A stretch of DNA of 64,000 nucleotides from an uncultured Ruminococcus sp. (GTDB taxonomy: Bacteria > Bacillota > Clostridia > Oscillospirales > CAG-272), in the NCBI GenBank assembly GCA_902782445.1, contig CACZNC010000019.1, positions 76,662 through 140,661 of the forward strand, written 5' to 3'. The position numbers were made by a program, and so were the translations under genes. Numbering within the stretch: position 1 is the first letter of the stretch; each line of letters opens with the position of its first letter. Under the pieces are notes generated by a model. The model searched no databases, was not told where the DNA came from, and saw nothing but the letters and a program-made list of their open reading frames with translations. Below are positions 51,540 through 59,202 of this stretch, piece after piece.

Positions 51540-53654
51540 TCATCCCTCCAATACCATCTTTGCCCTCTCGAGGATCCTTTTCACCGTGTAGTCGAGGTCC
51601 TGCTCGTTGTTCAGGTATCTCTCCTCCTCCGCGTTTGCGTAAACCATCCATTCGTCGTAGAAGGCCGGCTGGATCTTATAATACCGCATGGCGTCGAGGA
51701 TGATCTCCCAGTTCCGCCTGGCCGCCTCCGTTTCCATCCGTTCCTCGTCCTGCCGGTAGAAGTAGAAATCCACCGTCGAGTAGGACAGAAATTCATTTTC
51801 GGGATCGAGGATGCAGGCGAGAACTCTCGCGGCGTTTTCCTTGTGCCGGGACTTCGGGTTCATCAGGAAATACGACATCCCGACGGAATAACTGCGCTCC
51901 CCGTCGAAGGTCGGCGAAAACACGAGTGTCTTCCCCGCGATCACGGCGGAGCCTTCTTCGTCCGACGGCGGAGGGAAATAGGCGTTCAGAAGAAGATCGT
52001 CGAGTTCTTCGCCGCTTATCATTTTCTCAAAGCCGTCCGCGCCGCCCTCCCAGAAGAGCCCTCCGTCCTGCATCTTCTTTAAGATCTCGAGATAATGTTT
52101 CAGGACTGCGCCGTCCGGGTCCGTGACCTTGCCGGAGACGGGATCCATGTATCGTGAGCCCCAGTCCGAAAGGGAGGGCACCATTCCCCGGCTGACGGAG
52201 CATCCGTTTTTCTTTGCCCGGAGCGCGAGGGCGTAATAGTCGTCCACCGTCCAGGTCCCGTCCGTCAGGCCGATTTCGCTAAGTTCCTCCGCGGTCAGCC
52301 CCATTCTCTCCGCGGCTTTTTCCGACAGGACCCGCAGGGAGAATCCGGGGTTGAATTGACACGGCACGCCGAACAGGTGCCCGTCATACGAACAGAGGCG
52401 GAGGGCGTCGGGGAGCATCTTGTCCGCCTGCTCCGCGATCGCGCCGTACTGTTCGAGGGGTTCCCAATAGCCCTTTCCGCCGAAGAACCTGCTCCCCTCC
52501 ATCACGAACAGATCGAAATCGTCGTCCCCGGCCAGCAGCTTGACGTTGATCTTCTCGGCGGAGAGCCGCTTCAGCCGGATCGTCAGACCCTTTTCTGCCA
52601 TTCTTGTTATGAGGGCCTCTCCGATCCCTTCGGAAAAGGACTGGGCGCGCGGATCGGCGGCGGGGACCACGGCCAGCGTCACCGTCTTTCCGTCGTCCGC
52701 GGCGGGAGTCATCGGCGGTGCATCCCTGACGGAGAGGGTACCGTCCTCGTATTTGAGGATGATCTTTCCCTCCGACACGCTCATGTCCGCGGGCTGTTTC
52801 CCGTCTTCCGGCTCGAAGGGCAGGAGCACGCCCTCTCCCTCGCCGAAATCCCACACGTGGAGGACGAATTTCTCGTCGATCAGCGTCTTCCCGTCTTCGC
52901 TGATCTTTCCTCCCCGGCTGGCGACGGCGTACAGCGTTTCGGAGGCCGCATCCCACCCGGCGCAGACGACGTAATCCTCCCACCGGATCGGCAGATCGCT
53001 CTGCATGGAACGGACGTCCGTGCGGTAGAAATAACAGGTGAAATCCATCGGCTGATTCATGATCCAAACGTGTTCCCCGTCGCAGGGAAGGACCTTCGCC
53101 CGGCCAGGCACAAGGGGATCCCCGGCGATGGAATCTCCGCTTGTCCTGTTGTAAAAGATAAGGCGGTTTCCCGGCTTCCCGTCCTCTTCCGTGACGGCAT
53201 AAGCGGCGACTGCGGTATCCCCCGCGGCGGCGAAGGACGTGATTTCCACTACTGCCTCCGGGATGTTCAGGCGGACGGTCTCGCCGTCCCAGAAGATCAC
53301 GCCGTCCCGGGAGCACAGGATCGGCGTCTTTCCGTCGGCTCCTCCGTCCGAGGCGATGAACGCGGCGTCAAATCCCGGTTCCGTGTCGGCTGGGGGTTCC
53401 GGTGACGGGTCGGGGGAAGGATCCGAAGGCGAAGGTTCTCTGTCGGGGTCCGTCTCCTTCTCCTCTGTCTCCCCCGCCCTGTGCGCCTCACCGTCCTCGA
53501 TCACCCAGAGTTCCCCGCCGATCACGGCAAAATCCGCCGCGTTTTCCGACGCGATCCCGGTTTCAATAGGAGGCGGGGATTCTTCCGTCTTTTTTCCGGC
53601 GCATCCCGGAAGGAAGAGCGCGAACGTCAAAAACACTGTCAGGAATCTTTTCAT
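51540..53654 (-). CDS. propeller-solute-binding lipoprotein (array gene 3)
   Basis: A 704-residue lipoprotein with lipobox 'FLPGC'. The N-terminal half contains 'ENAADFAVIGGELWVIEDGEAH', a Pro/Ser/Asp/Glu-rich insertion at about residues 60-90, and 'VEITSFAAAGDTAVAAYAVTEE'. The solute-binding half from about residue 323 has 'LLAGDDDFDLFVMEG' (near 375), 'CSYDGHLFGVPCQF', 'TDGTWTVDDYYALALRAKKNG', 'FLMNPKSRHKENAARVL' and the tail 'NEQDLDYTVKRILERAKMVLEG'. ATG 53654 is used; ATG 53663 is in frame. Its last codons contain the ribosome binding site of array gene 4. Confidence 0.87.
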   Translation of the reverse strand: MKRFLTVFLTFALFLPGCAGKKTEESPPPIETGIASENAADFAVIGGELWVIEDGEAHRAGETEEKETDPDREPSPSDPSPDPSPEPPADTEPGFDAAFIASDGGADGKTPILCSRDGVIFWDGETVRLNIPEAVVEITSFAAAGDTAVAAYAVTEEDGKPGNRLIFYNRTSGDSIAGDPLVPGRAKVLPCDGEHVWIMNQPMDFTCYFYRTDVRSMQSDLPIRWEDYVVCAGWDAASETLYAVASRGGKISEDGKTLIDEKFVLHVWDFGEGEGVLLPFEPEDGKQPADMSVSEGKIILKYEDGTLSVRDAPPMTPAADDGKTVTLAVVPAADPRAQSFSEGIGEALITRMAEKGLTIRLKRLSAEKINVKLLAGDDDFDLFVMEGSRFFGGKGYWEPLEQYGAIAEQADKMLPDALRLCSYDGHLFGVPCQFNPGFSLRVLSEKAAERMGLTAEELSEIGLTDGTWTVDDYYALALRAKKNGCSVSRGMVPSLSDWGSRYMDPVSGKVTDPDGAVLKHYLEILKKMQDGGLFWEGGADGFEKMISGEELDDLLLNAYFPPPSDEEGSAVIAGKTLVFSPTFDGERSYSVGMSYFLMNPKSRHKENAARVLACILDPENEFLSYSTVDFYFYRQDEERMETEAARRNWEIILDAMRYYKIQPAFYDEWMVYANAEEERYLNNEQDLDYTVKRILERAKMVLEG

Positions 53655-53659
53655 CTTTT

Positions 53660-55786
53660 TCATCCCTCAAACACCATCTTTGCCCTTTCCATGATCCGCT
53701 TCACCGTGTAGTCGAGGTCCTGCTCGTTGTCGAGGTATTTGTCCTCCTCTTCGGCGGCGAAACGGAGCCATTCGTCGTTGTACGACCGTCCGAGGCGGTA
53801 GTGGGCCATGATGTGCAGATAGAATTCATACCGCTCCTTCGTCTCCTCGTCCATGTTCCAGATATCGGTATACCGCCCGGAAAGGATCTCCTCCTCGCGG
53901 CTTTCTTCTATGTCTTCTCTGAGCTTCGCTTCCCGTTCGGCCCGTTCCTCCGGGGTCTTCGCCCAGTCCAGGGATTCCTGCCAGTTCAGCACGTAATTGA
54001 AGGTATAGAGGCTGAAATCCTTATAATAATACACGCTCTGGTTCGGGGTCGAATACTCGATGTTGTCCGGGCTGATCATCTCCGCCAGCACCGCGGACGC
54101 CGCCTCCTTGTGCTTCGAATGGGGATTCATGAGGAGAAAGACCGACTCGTCGCTGTACCGTTCCACGCCGTCGAAGGTGGGGAGAGTGACGAAGATCTCC
54201 CGGTTGCCGTACAGAATGGAGGAGGGGTTGGAGCCGACGAAGAGCACCTTGCCCGATTCCTTCGCCTCCTGATAGTTTCCGTCAAAGAGGAGGCCGCTGT
54301 CGCAGAGTTCCTTTTCCCAGAGGAGGTATTTTTTGAGGATCGTCCCGTCGTCGTTGACCGTCCCAGTCCCGAAGGGGTCGAAGAAGTTCCACATATAGTC
54401 CTGCAGGTGGACCGAAGGACGCGCCCAGTCTATATAGCAGCCCTTTTCCCTCACTTTTTTCGCAAGGGCGGTGTAATCGTCGAGCGTCCAGCCCGGCTTC
54501 GGCTTCTCCACCCCACAGGCCTCGGCGACGCTCTCGTTCCACGGGATAAAGCAGTTCCAGAGCTGCATACGGTACGGCAGGCCGAAGATGTGACCGTTCA
54601 CCGAGCAGATCCGCACGATATCGTCGAAAAGCAGCGAGGTCTACTCTTGGATGAGCGGGAAGTCCTCCAACGGCTCCCACACGGGATAGTTCAGATTGAG
54701 CATGCGTCCGTTAGCGAAATACAGATCGAAATCGTCGTCCTGCGCGAGGAGCTTGGTGTTGATGACCTCCTCCTTCATTCTCTTCACGGTGAGCCTGACG
54801 CCGTGGTCGCGCCTGACGACATAGGCGATGGAGTCGAGATAGTACTCTCTTTCCCCCATCGGCACGAGCACCGTCACATTCCCCTCTTCGGCCAGATAAT
54901 CCCGGCAGACTGTTATCTTCCCATCCGCTCCGTGGAGCACCACCGCGGAGCCCCCGAGGAACAGGAGTTTGGTGGGACCCTGACGGATCGCGTCATGGGG
55001 TTCGATCTTCTCCACGTCCTTCGGATCCTCCGGGTTCCAGACATACAGGAAGGATCCCGATGCGCCGCCGGACTGATCGAGGGCATAAAACCGGTCAAGG
55101 GCAGGATCGTATCCTATGGCATTGAAGGCTTTCACCTTCGCACTGACGGTAAAATCCCGTTCCCGCTTCATGGAATGGACGTTGAACGAGTAGAGCAGAT
55201 TGGTCCCGCCGCTTCTGTCCTGCCAGTAGACGAAGATCCGCTCTCCTCCGCCCGCCGCGAGAATGCAGGATCCGTTTTCCATCGGGGTGTCTTCTATGAA
55301 GTCCCCGCTTGCGAGATTGTAAAAGCCCAGCCGGTCCGGTCCGTTTTCCGCGGGCCGCCACAGGAACACTGCCGTATCTCCGGCGAGGACCAGCCCGCTC
55401 AGCATACATCCCTCGGGGACCGGGAGGCGCAGATCGGCGGGGTCTTTGAATCCTTCCTCCCCGGGTACGCCGACGATCCCCTCCCCGTCCGCGGAGCACA
55501 CCGCCATACGTTCGCCGTCGGATGCGAGTTTCGTGATATACGTCCCCTCATAGAAGAGCGTCCCTTCCCCGTCCTTCCGGGGATCGAGGCGGAAGACGCG
55601 CCCGTCCCCGCACCAGAAGATCTCCTCCTCCGTGACCGCCAGATCCGGCCAGAGTCCCCCCGCGGAGACGGTCATGTCGGGAATGGGGGCGGATTTTTCA
55701 TGCTCGTCCCCGCTCCCGTTTTTCTTCCCGCAGGCTCCCGCCATGAGCAGTACAGCCGTCAGGATCAGCGCAAGCATCCGTTTCAT
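53660..55786 (-). pseudogene. propeller-solute-binding lipoprotein (array gene 2), interrupted by in-frame TAG
   Basis: The frame runs for 709 codons with one internal stop: codon 382, TAG at 54641-54643. Before it lie lipobox 'LMAGAC', propeller strands and 'LLAQDDDFDLYFANG'; after it, still in frame, lie 'VRICSVNGHIFGLPYR', 'WTLDDYTALAKKVREKG', 'LLMNPHSKHKEAASAVL' and the tail 'NEQDLDYTVKRIMERAKMVFEG'. Paralogs align as AEQ where this gene reads QE-stop, so a single CAG to TAG change explains it. No indel is needed and both halves remain well conserved, so the mutation is recent, an assembly error, or subject to readthrough. Its final codons supply GAGGG for array gene 3. Confidence 0.85.
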
Positions 55787-55787
55787 C

Positions 55788-57812
55788 TTATCCCTCCAAA
55801 ACCATCTTCGCCCGGTCGAGGATCCGCTTCACCGTGTAGTCGAGATCCTGTTCGTCGTTCAGGTATTTCCAGAGTTCCACATAGGCATAGTCAGCCCACT
55901 CGTTCGTAAAAGGGATCTGCGTCCGGAAGTACGGCATGAGCGAGAGGTAGGTCTCCCAGTTCTTCTTCGCGGCGTCGGTCTTCATCCGCTTTTCCGCGTT
56001 TTTATACAGCCAGATATCCCATTTCCCCGCGCCGAGCAGCGTGTATCCGCCGTCCGGATCGACCATCCGCGCCAAAAGCTCCGCCGCCGCTTCCTTATGC
56101 CGGGAGACCGGATTCATGACCGCGTACTGGAGCGAAACCATGAACCGCTGCTCCTGCTGCGCGTCTATCCGCGGCGGCCACGCGATCGGAATACCGGCGG
56201 TCACTGCCGTGCTGTCGGGTCTGGAATAATCATAAAACAGAATGTCCGGGTTGTCGCTCCAATGCGGCGTTTTGGATTTGTCCACAATCAATCCTTCGTC
56301 ATTCATCCGCTTCGAGTGGAGGAGCAGCTTTTTAAGCAGTGCGCCGTCGGGATCGTTCAGCGTTCCATGTTCCGTGTCGAAAGTCAGGAGCGCGTACTCG
56401 TCCAAGTTCCGCCCGAAGCCGGCGGAAATCGTATAGCCGTGCTCCTTCACGCGGACGGCGAGATCGTAGTAGTCGTCGAGGGTCCATGTTCCGTCCGTGA
56501 TCCCGATGCGGTCCGCCTCCTCCCGGGTGAGCCCGATCTCTTCCATGATCTTCTCCCGCATCCCATCGAGGAGCCAGCTGTTGTTGCCGCTGATCGGGAC
56601 GCCGAAGACATGGCCGTCATACGAGCACAGGCGCACGGCGTCGGGGAGCATCTTCCCGAGCTGCTCCGCCACGGCCGGGTACTGCTCGAGCGGTTCCCAG
56701 ACGGGCTTGGAAGGCTCGAAATAGACAGAACCGAGCTCGTACAGATCGAAATCGTCATCCCCGGCCAAGAGCTTGACGTTCAGTTGGTCCCGGGTCACCT
56801 CCTTCACGGTCAGGCGGATCCCAGCCTTCTGCGCAATGGGTTCGAGCCTCCTTGCCACGTCCTCGGAAACCGGCGAAGAATAGGGATCGGAACTGCTGAT
56901 GACAAGCAAGGTGACGGCCCGCTCGTCCTTTTCGGGATCGGGCAGCGCGTCCGCCATGACCGTCACGGTCCCGTCCGGGCTCATGGAAACGAGGATCCCG
57001 TCGGAGAAAATGAATTTGACCGGCGGCTCGTCGAAAAGGCCGGACACGGGGATCTGACCGGTTTTGCCCGTCCCCCCTTCGATCGTTTTGAAGCTGTTCA
57101 CCTTGTTCCCGGTCGAATCCTTTCCCGAATACAGAAGATACAGGGTACCGGTCATCCGGTCAAAGCCGAGGCTCGACCCCCAGCCGATCATGGAGACCGG
57201 CGTGTCCGTCTGCATAGAGGCAACGTCGTACCGATAGAACGCGCTCCCGGCGTAGGGATCGATGTTCGAGACCCATACATGCCCGCTGTCGCACTCCGAG
57301 ACCCGCGCGATCCCCGGCCAGATGGGATCCGCCGAAATGAAATCCCCCGACGAACGGTTGTAAAAGCCGAGCCGCTGTCCGTCCGTCCAGGGTGTCCCGT
57401 CCGCGTTCGTCCACACATGGGCATAAGCGGCGACGGCGGTATTCCCGGCCACGGCGAAGGAAGTGACCTTCGGCTCGTCCTCGGGGATGGGCAGGCGGAT
57501 CAATTCCCCGTTCCAGTACAGGACGCCGTCCTCCGAGCAGAATACGGGTTCTTTCCCGTCGTAGGAGATGAACTTCGCCAGGTATCCCTCCGGGAACGGC
57601 AGATTTCTCTCAAGTCCCCCGACAGTGCGGGCTTCCCCATCCGCGAGGATCCAGAGCGTACGGCCGATGAGGGTGAAGTCGGCAGCGTTTTCCGCCGCGA
57701 TCCCTTCCGGCAGATCGGGAGATACGGGCGTTTCATCCCGTCCGGTCTCTTTTTTCCGGCATCCCCCGAAGGCCAGCGCGAACAGCAGCACGAGAGCGAG
57801 TATCCGTTTCAT
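55788..57812 (-). CDS. propeller-solute-binding lipoprotein (array gene 1)
   Basis: A 674-residue lipoprotein and the first gene of the array. Signal 'LLFALAFGGC' ends near residue 18. Propeller-like half to about residue 295 ('AADFTLIGRTLWILADGEART', 'VTSFAVAGNTAVAAYAHVW', 'VWVSNIDPYAGSAFYRYDV'). Solute-binding half from about 297: 'TLLVISSSDPYSS', 'LLAGDDDFDLYELG' (near 352), 'CSYDGHVFGVPISG', 'TDGTWTLDDYYDLAVRVKEHG' (near 440), 'AVMNPVSRHKEAAAELL' and tail 'NDEQDLDYTVKRILDRAKMVLEG' (near 654). No permease or ATPase gene accompanies the array. A weak TAACAT/TATATG promoter may lie near 57870-57905. Confidence 0.87.
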   Translation of the reverse strand: MKRILALVLLFALAFGGCRKKETGRDETPVSPDLPEGIAAENAADFTLIGRTLWILADGEARTVGGLERNLPFPEGYLAKFISYDGKEPVFCSEDGVLYWNGELIRLPIPEDEPKVTSFAVAGNTAVAAYAHVWTNADGTPWTDGQRLGFYNRSSGDFISADPIWPGIARVSECDSGHVWVSNIDPYAGSAFYRYDVASMQTDTPVSMIGWGSSLGFDRMTGTLYLLYSGKDSTGNKVNSFKTIEGGTGKTGQIPVSGLFDEPPVKFIFSDGILVSMSPDGTVTVMADALPDPEKDERAVTLLVISSSDPYSSPVSEDVARRLEPIAQKAGIRLTVKEVTRDQLNVKLLAGDDDFDLYELGSVYFEPSKPVWEPLEQYPAVAEQLGKMLPDAVRLCSYDGHVFGVPISGNNSWLLDGMREKIMEEIGLTREEADRIGITDGTWTLDDYYDLAVRVKEHGYTISAGFGRNLDEYALLTFDTEHGTLNDPDGALLKKLLLHSKRMNDEGLIVDKSKTPHWSDNPDILFYDYSRPDSTAVTAGIPIAWPPRIDAQQEQRFMVSLQYAVMNPVSRHKEAAAELLARMVDPDGGYTLLGAGKWDIWLYKNAEKRMKTDAAKKNWETYLSLMPYFRTQIPFTNEWADYAYVELWKYLNDEQDLDYTVKRILDRAKMVLEG

Positions 57813-57916
57813 TTTCCAATACCCCTTCCAGATTTTGTGCCTCAGCCATATAACGAAAAAAATCGCGAAATGTTACGCGGTTTGGGAAGATTTTTTTGAT
57901 TTTTTCGCGCAAAAAT

Positions 57917-57944
57917 GCCCGTACCGAACTCGGCCGATACGGGC
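57917..57944. terminator. terminator after the SLH gene
   Basis: GCCCGTA pairs with TACGGGC around a 14-base loop. On the minus strand it is followed by ATTTTTG, so it ends the SLH transcript before the lipoprotein array. Confidence 0.8.
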
Positions 57945-58005
57945 AGTCTGATTTTCTGTTTTTCGTTTAAGCGACGCGGCTATGCGGACGGTGCAGGGGC
58001 AGGGT

Positions 58006-58956
58006 TTACGGTATTTCGGGCAGGGTGATCACGCCGTCGAAGGGAACAAAGGGGAGTTCGTTGGTGCCGCCGCTTTCTCCGCCGCTTTCGCCGGGTCCGT
58101 CAGGCGTGTCGTCTGTCGAGCTTCCCGGCCCGGGCTGCGTCCCGGGTTCTTCGGGCGGCTGTTCATTCGGCACGTCAGGGCTCACAGTGCTGTCTCCTTC
58201 GGAGGGAGGGGTAAACCATTCGCCCGGATTGAAGTCGATCCGGGGATTCCCGGTTGAGGAAGAACCGGACGTGCCGCCGCTTTCTCCGGAAGAGGTCGAA
58301 GAGCCGGACGAGCTGCCGCTTTCTCCGGAGGAGGTCGTAGAACCGCTCTCCCCGGATATGCCGGAAGGCGCGGTTGTTTTGATCGCATTCCACGCCATCA
58401 GTGCGGCTTGCTGACGCTGAAGAGCCTTGTCCGAGGACATGGAGAGATCGCCCTCGAAGAGGCCCGCTTTCATACCGTCCCCGACTACATTCTCCATCCA
58501 GCCATCCCCCACATATCTCGAGGGATCGCCCACCTTATAGGCGCACAACAGCATTTTTGCGAACTGGGGACCCGTGAGAAGGGATGTAGGCTTGTAAGTC
58601 CCGTCGCCCATGCCGTGGAGGATGTTCTGCTCCGTGCAGTACCGGATCGCCGGAGCGGACCAGCGGGATGTTTCCACATCGGTGTACGGGGAATCCGCAC
58701 AGACCAGGGCGGCCGCGTCAGTTTCGCCGAGGAGCATGAAGGTCACGATCTTCGCCGCCTGCTCACGGGACAGAGGGCTTTCCGGCAGGAAGCTCCCGTC
58801 CGGGAATCCGTTGATCACACCTGCCTCCGAGACAGCGGAAACTGCGGCACGGTAGGGGTCGCCGATCTGGGGGGAGTCGGTGAAGGCTGTAGCCGAAACG
58901 CTCATCATGGAAGCGACGAGCATTGCCGAAAGCAGGAACGCTATGATTCTTTTCAT
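58006..58956 (-). CDS. SLH-domain secreted protein with Ser/Gly-rich linker
   Basis: A 316-residue secreted protein. Signal peptide 1-25 ('AMLVASMMSVSATA'). S-layer homology repeats: 'DPYRAAVSAVSEAGVINGFPDGSFLPESPLSREQAAKIV' spans about residues 33-71 (motif ends only are meant: INGFPDGSF and SREQAAKI), a second with 'ILHGMGDGTYKPTSLLTGPQFAKML', and a partial third. From about residue 195 a SGESG/SSGSS repeat is followed by a Pro/Glu/Asp-rich tail. SLH domains bind secondary cell-wall polymers, so this is a wall-attached spacer without a recognisable catalytic domain. AAAGGAGATC precedes the start. Confidence 0.9.
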   Translation of the reverse strand: MKRIIAFLLSAMLVASMMSVSATAFTDSPQIGDPYRAAVSAVSEAGVINGFPDGSFLPESPLSREQAAKIVTFMLLGETDAAALVCADSPYTDVETSRWSAPAIRYCTEQNILHGMGDGTYKPTSLLTGPQFAKMLLCAYKVGDPSRYVGDGWMENVVGDGMKAGLFEGDLSMSSDKALQRQQAALMAWNAIKTTAPSGISGESGSTTSSGESGSSSGSSTSSGESGGTSGSSSTGNPRIDFNPGEWFTPPSEGDSTVSPDVPNEQPPEEPGTQPGPGSSTDDTPDGPGESGGESGGTNELPFVPFDGVITLPEIP

Positions 58957-58984
58957 CGTAGTTTGATCTCCTTTATAGGGGAAT

Positions 58985-59015
58985 GCCCCCTTATCCGAGG
59001 GTGGATGAAGGGGGC
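58985..59015. repeat. perfect 8-bp inverted repeat before the SLH gene
   Basis: GCCCCCTT (58985-58992) and AAGGGGGC (59008-59015) form a stable hairpin with a 15-base loop, 30 bases upstream of the SLH start and after the small peptide gene. It is not followed by a clear T-run, so it could be a weak terminator or a leader structure. Confidence 0.5.
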
Positions 59016-59045
59016 TGAGTGGTTTAGGATAAGGGAAAAGCGAAC

Positions 59046-59171
59046 TTATTCCTCTTCCTCTTTTTCTTCGTAGTCGTCGGGAAATTTCTCAGTATTTGTA
59101 AGCAAACTTGTTATAATAATATCATCCTCAAATTCAAGGATCTCAATTTCCAACTCTTCATATCTTTCCAT
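59046..59171 (-). CDS. 41-residue acidic peptide
   Basis: A short gene with GAAAGGATT eleven bases before its ATG. The peptide starts MERYEELEIEILEFEDD, continues IIITSLLTNTEKFPDD and ends in an EEKEEEE run, with no Cys. It lies 31 bases after the transglutaminase-like gene in the same AT-rich island, so it is probably co-transcribed. The 'E-x-E-I-x-E-F-E-x-D-I-I-x-T-S' pattern recalls, from memory, short acidic peptides found widely in Clostridia that have no assigned role. It could be a peptide precursor or a small accessory protein; I do not assign a function. Confidence 0.55.
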   Translation of the reverse strand: MERYEELEIEILEFEDDIIITSLLTNTEKFPDDYEEKEEEE

Positions 59172-59202
59172 TGTCGTTAATCCTTTCTCATTTAGTTGTT
59201 TA

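Noticed and set aside
54641..54643. TAG as a reassigned sense codon or pyrrolysine site
   Set aside because: It is the only internal TAG I noticed in a recognisable gene, no suppressor tRNA or Pyl genes are visible, and paralogs have Gln there, so a nonsense mutation is simpler.
53801..57899. Two very long plus-strand open frames (702 and 755 codons) opposite the lipoprotein array
   Set aside because: They mirror the array genes, cross gene boundaries and have no ribosome binding site or family motif.
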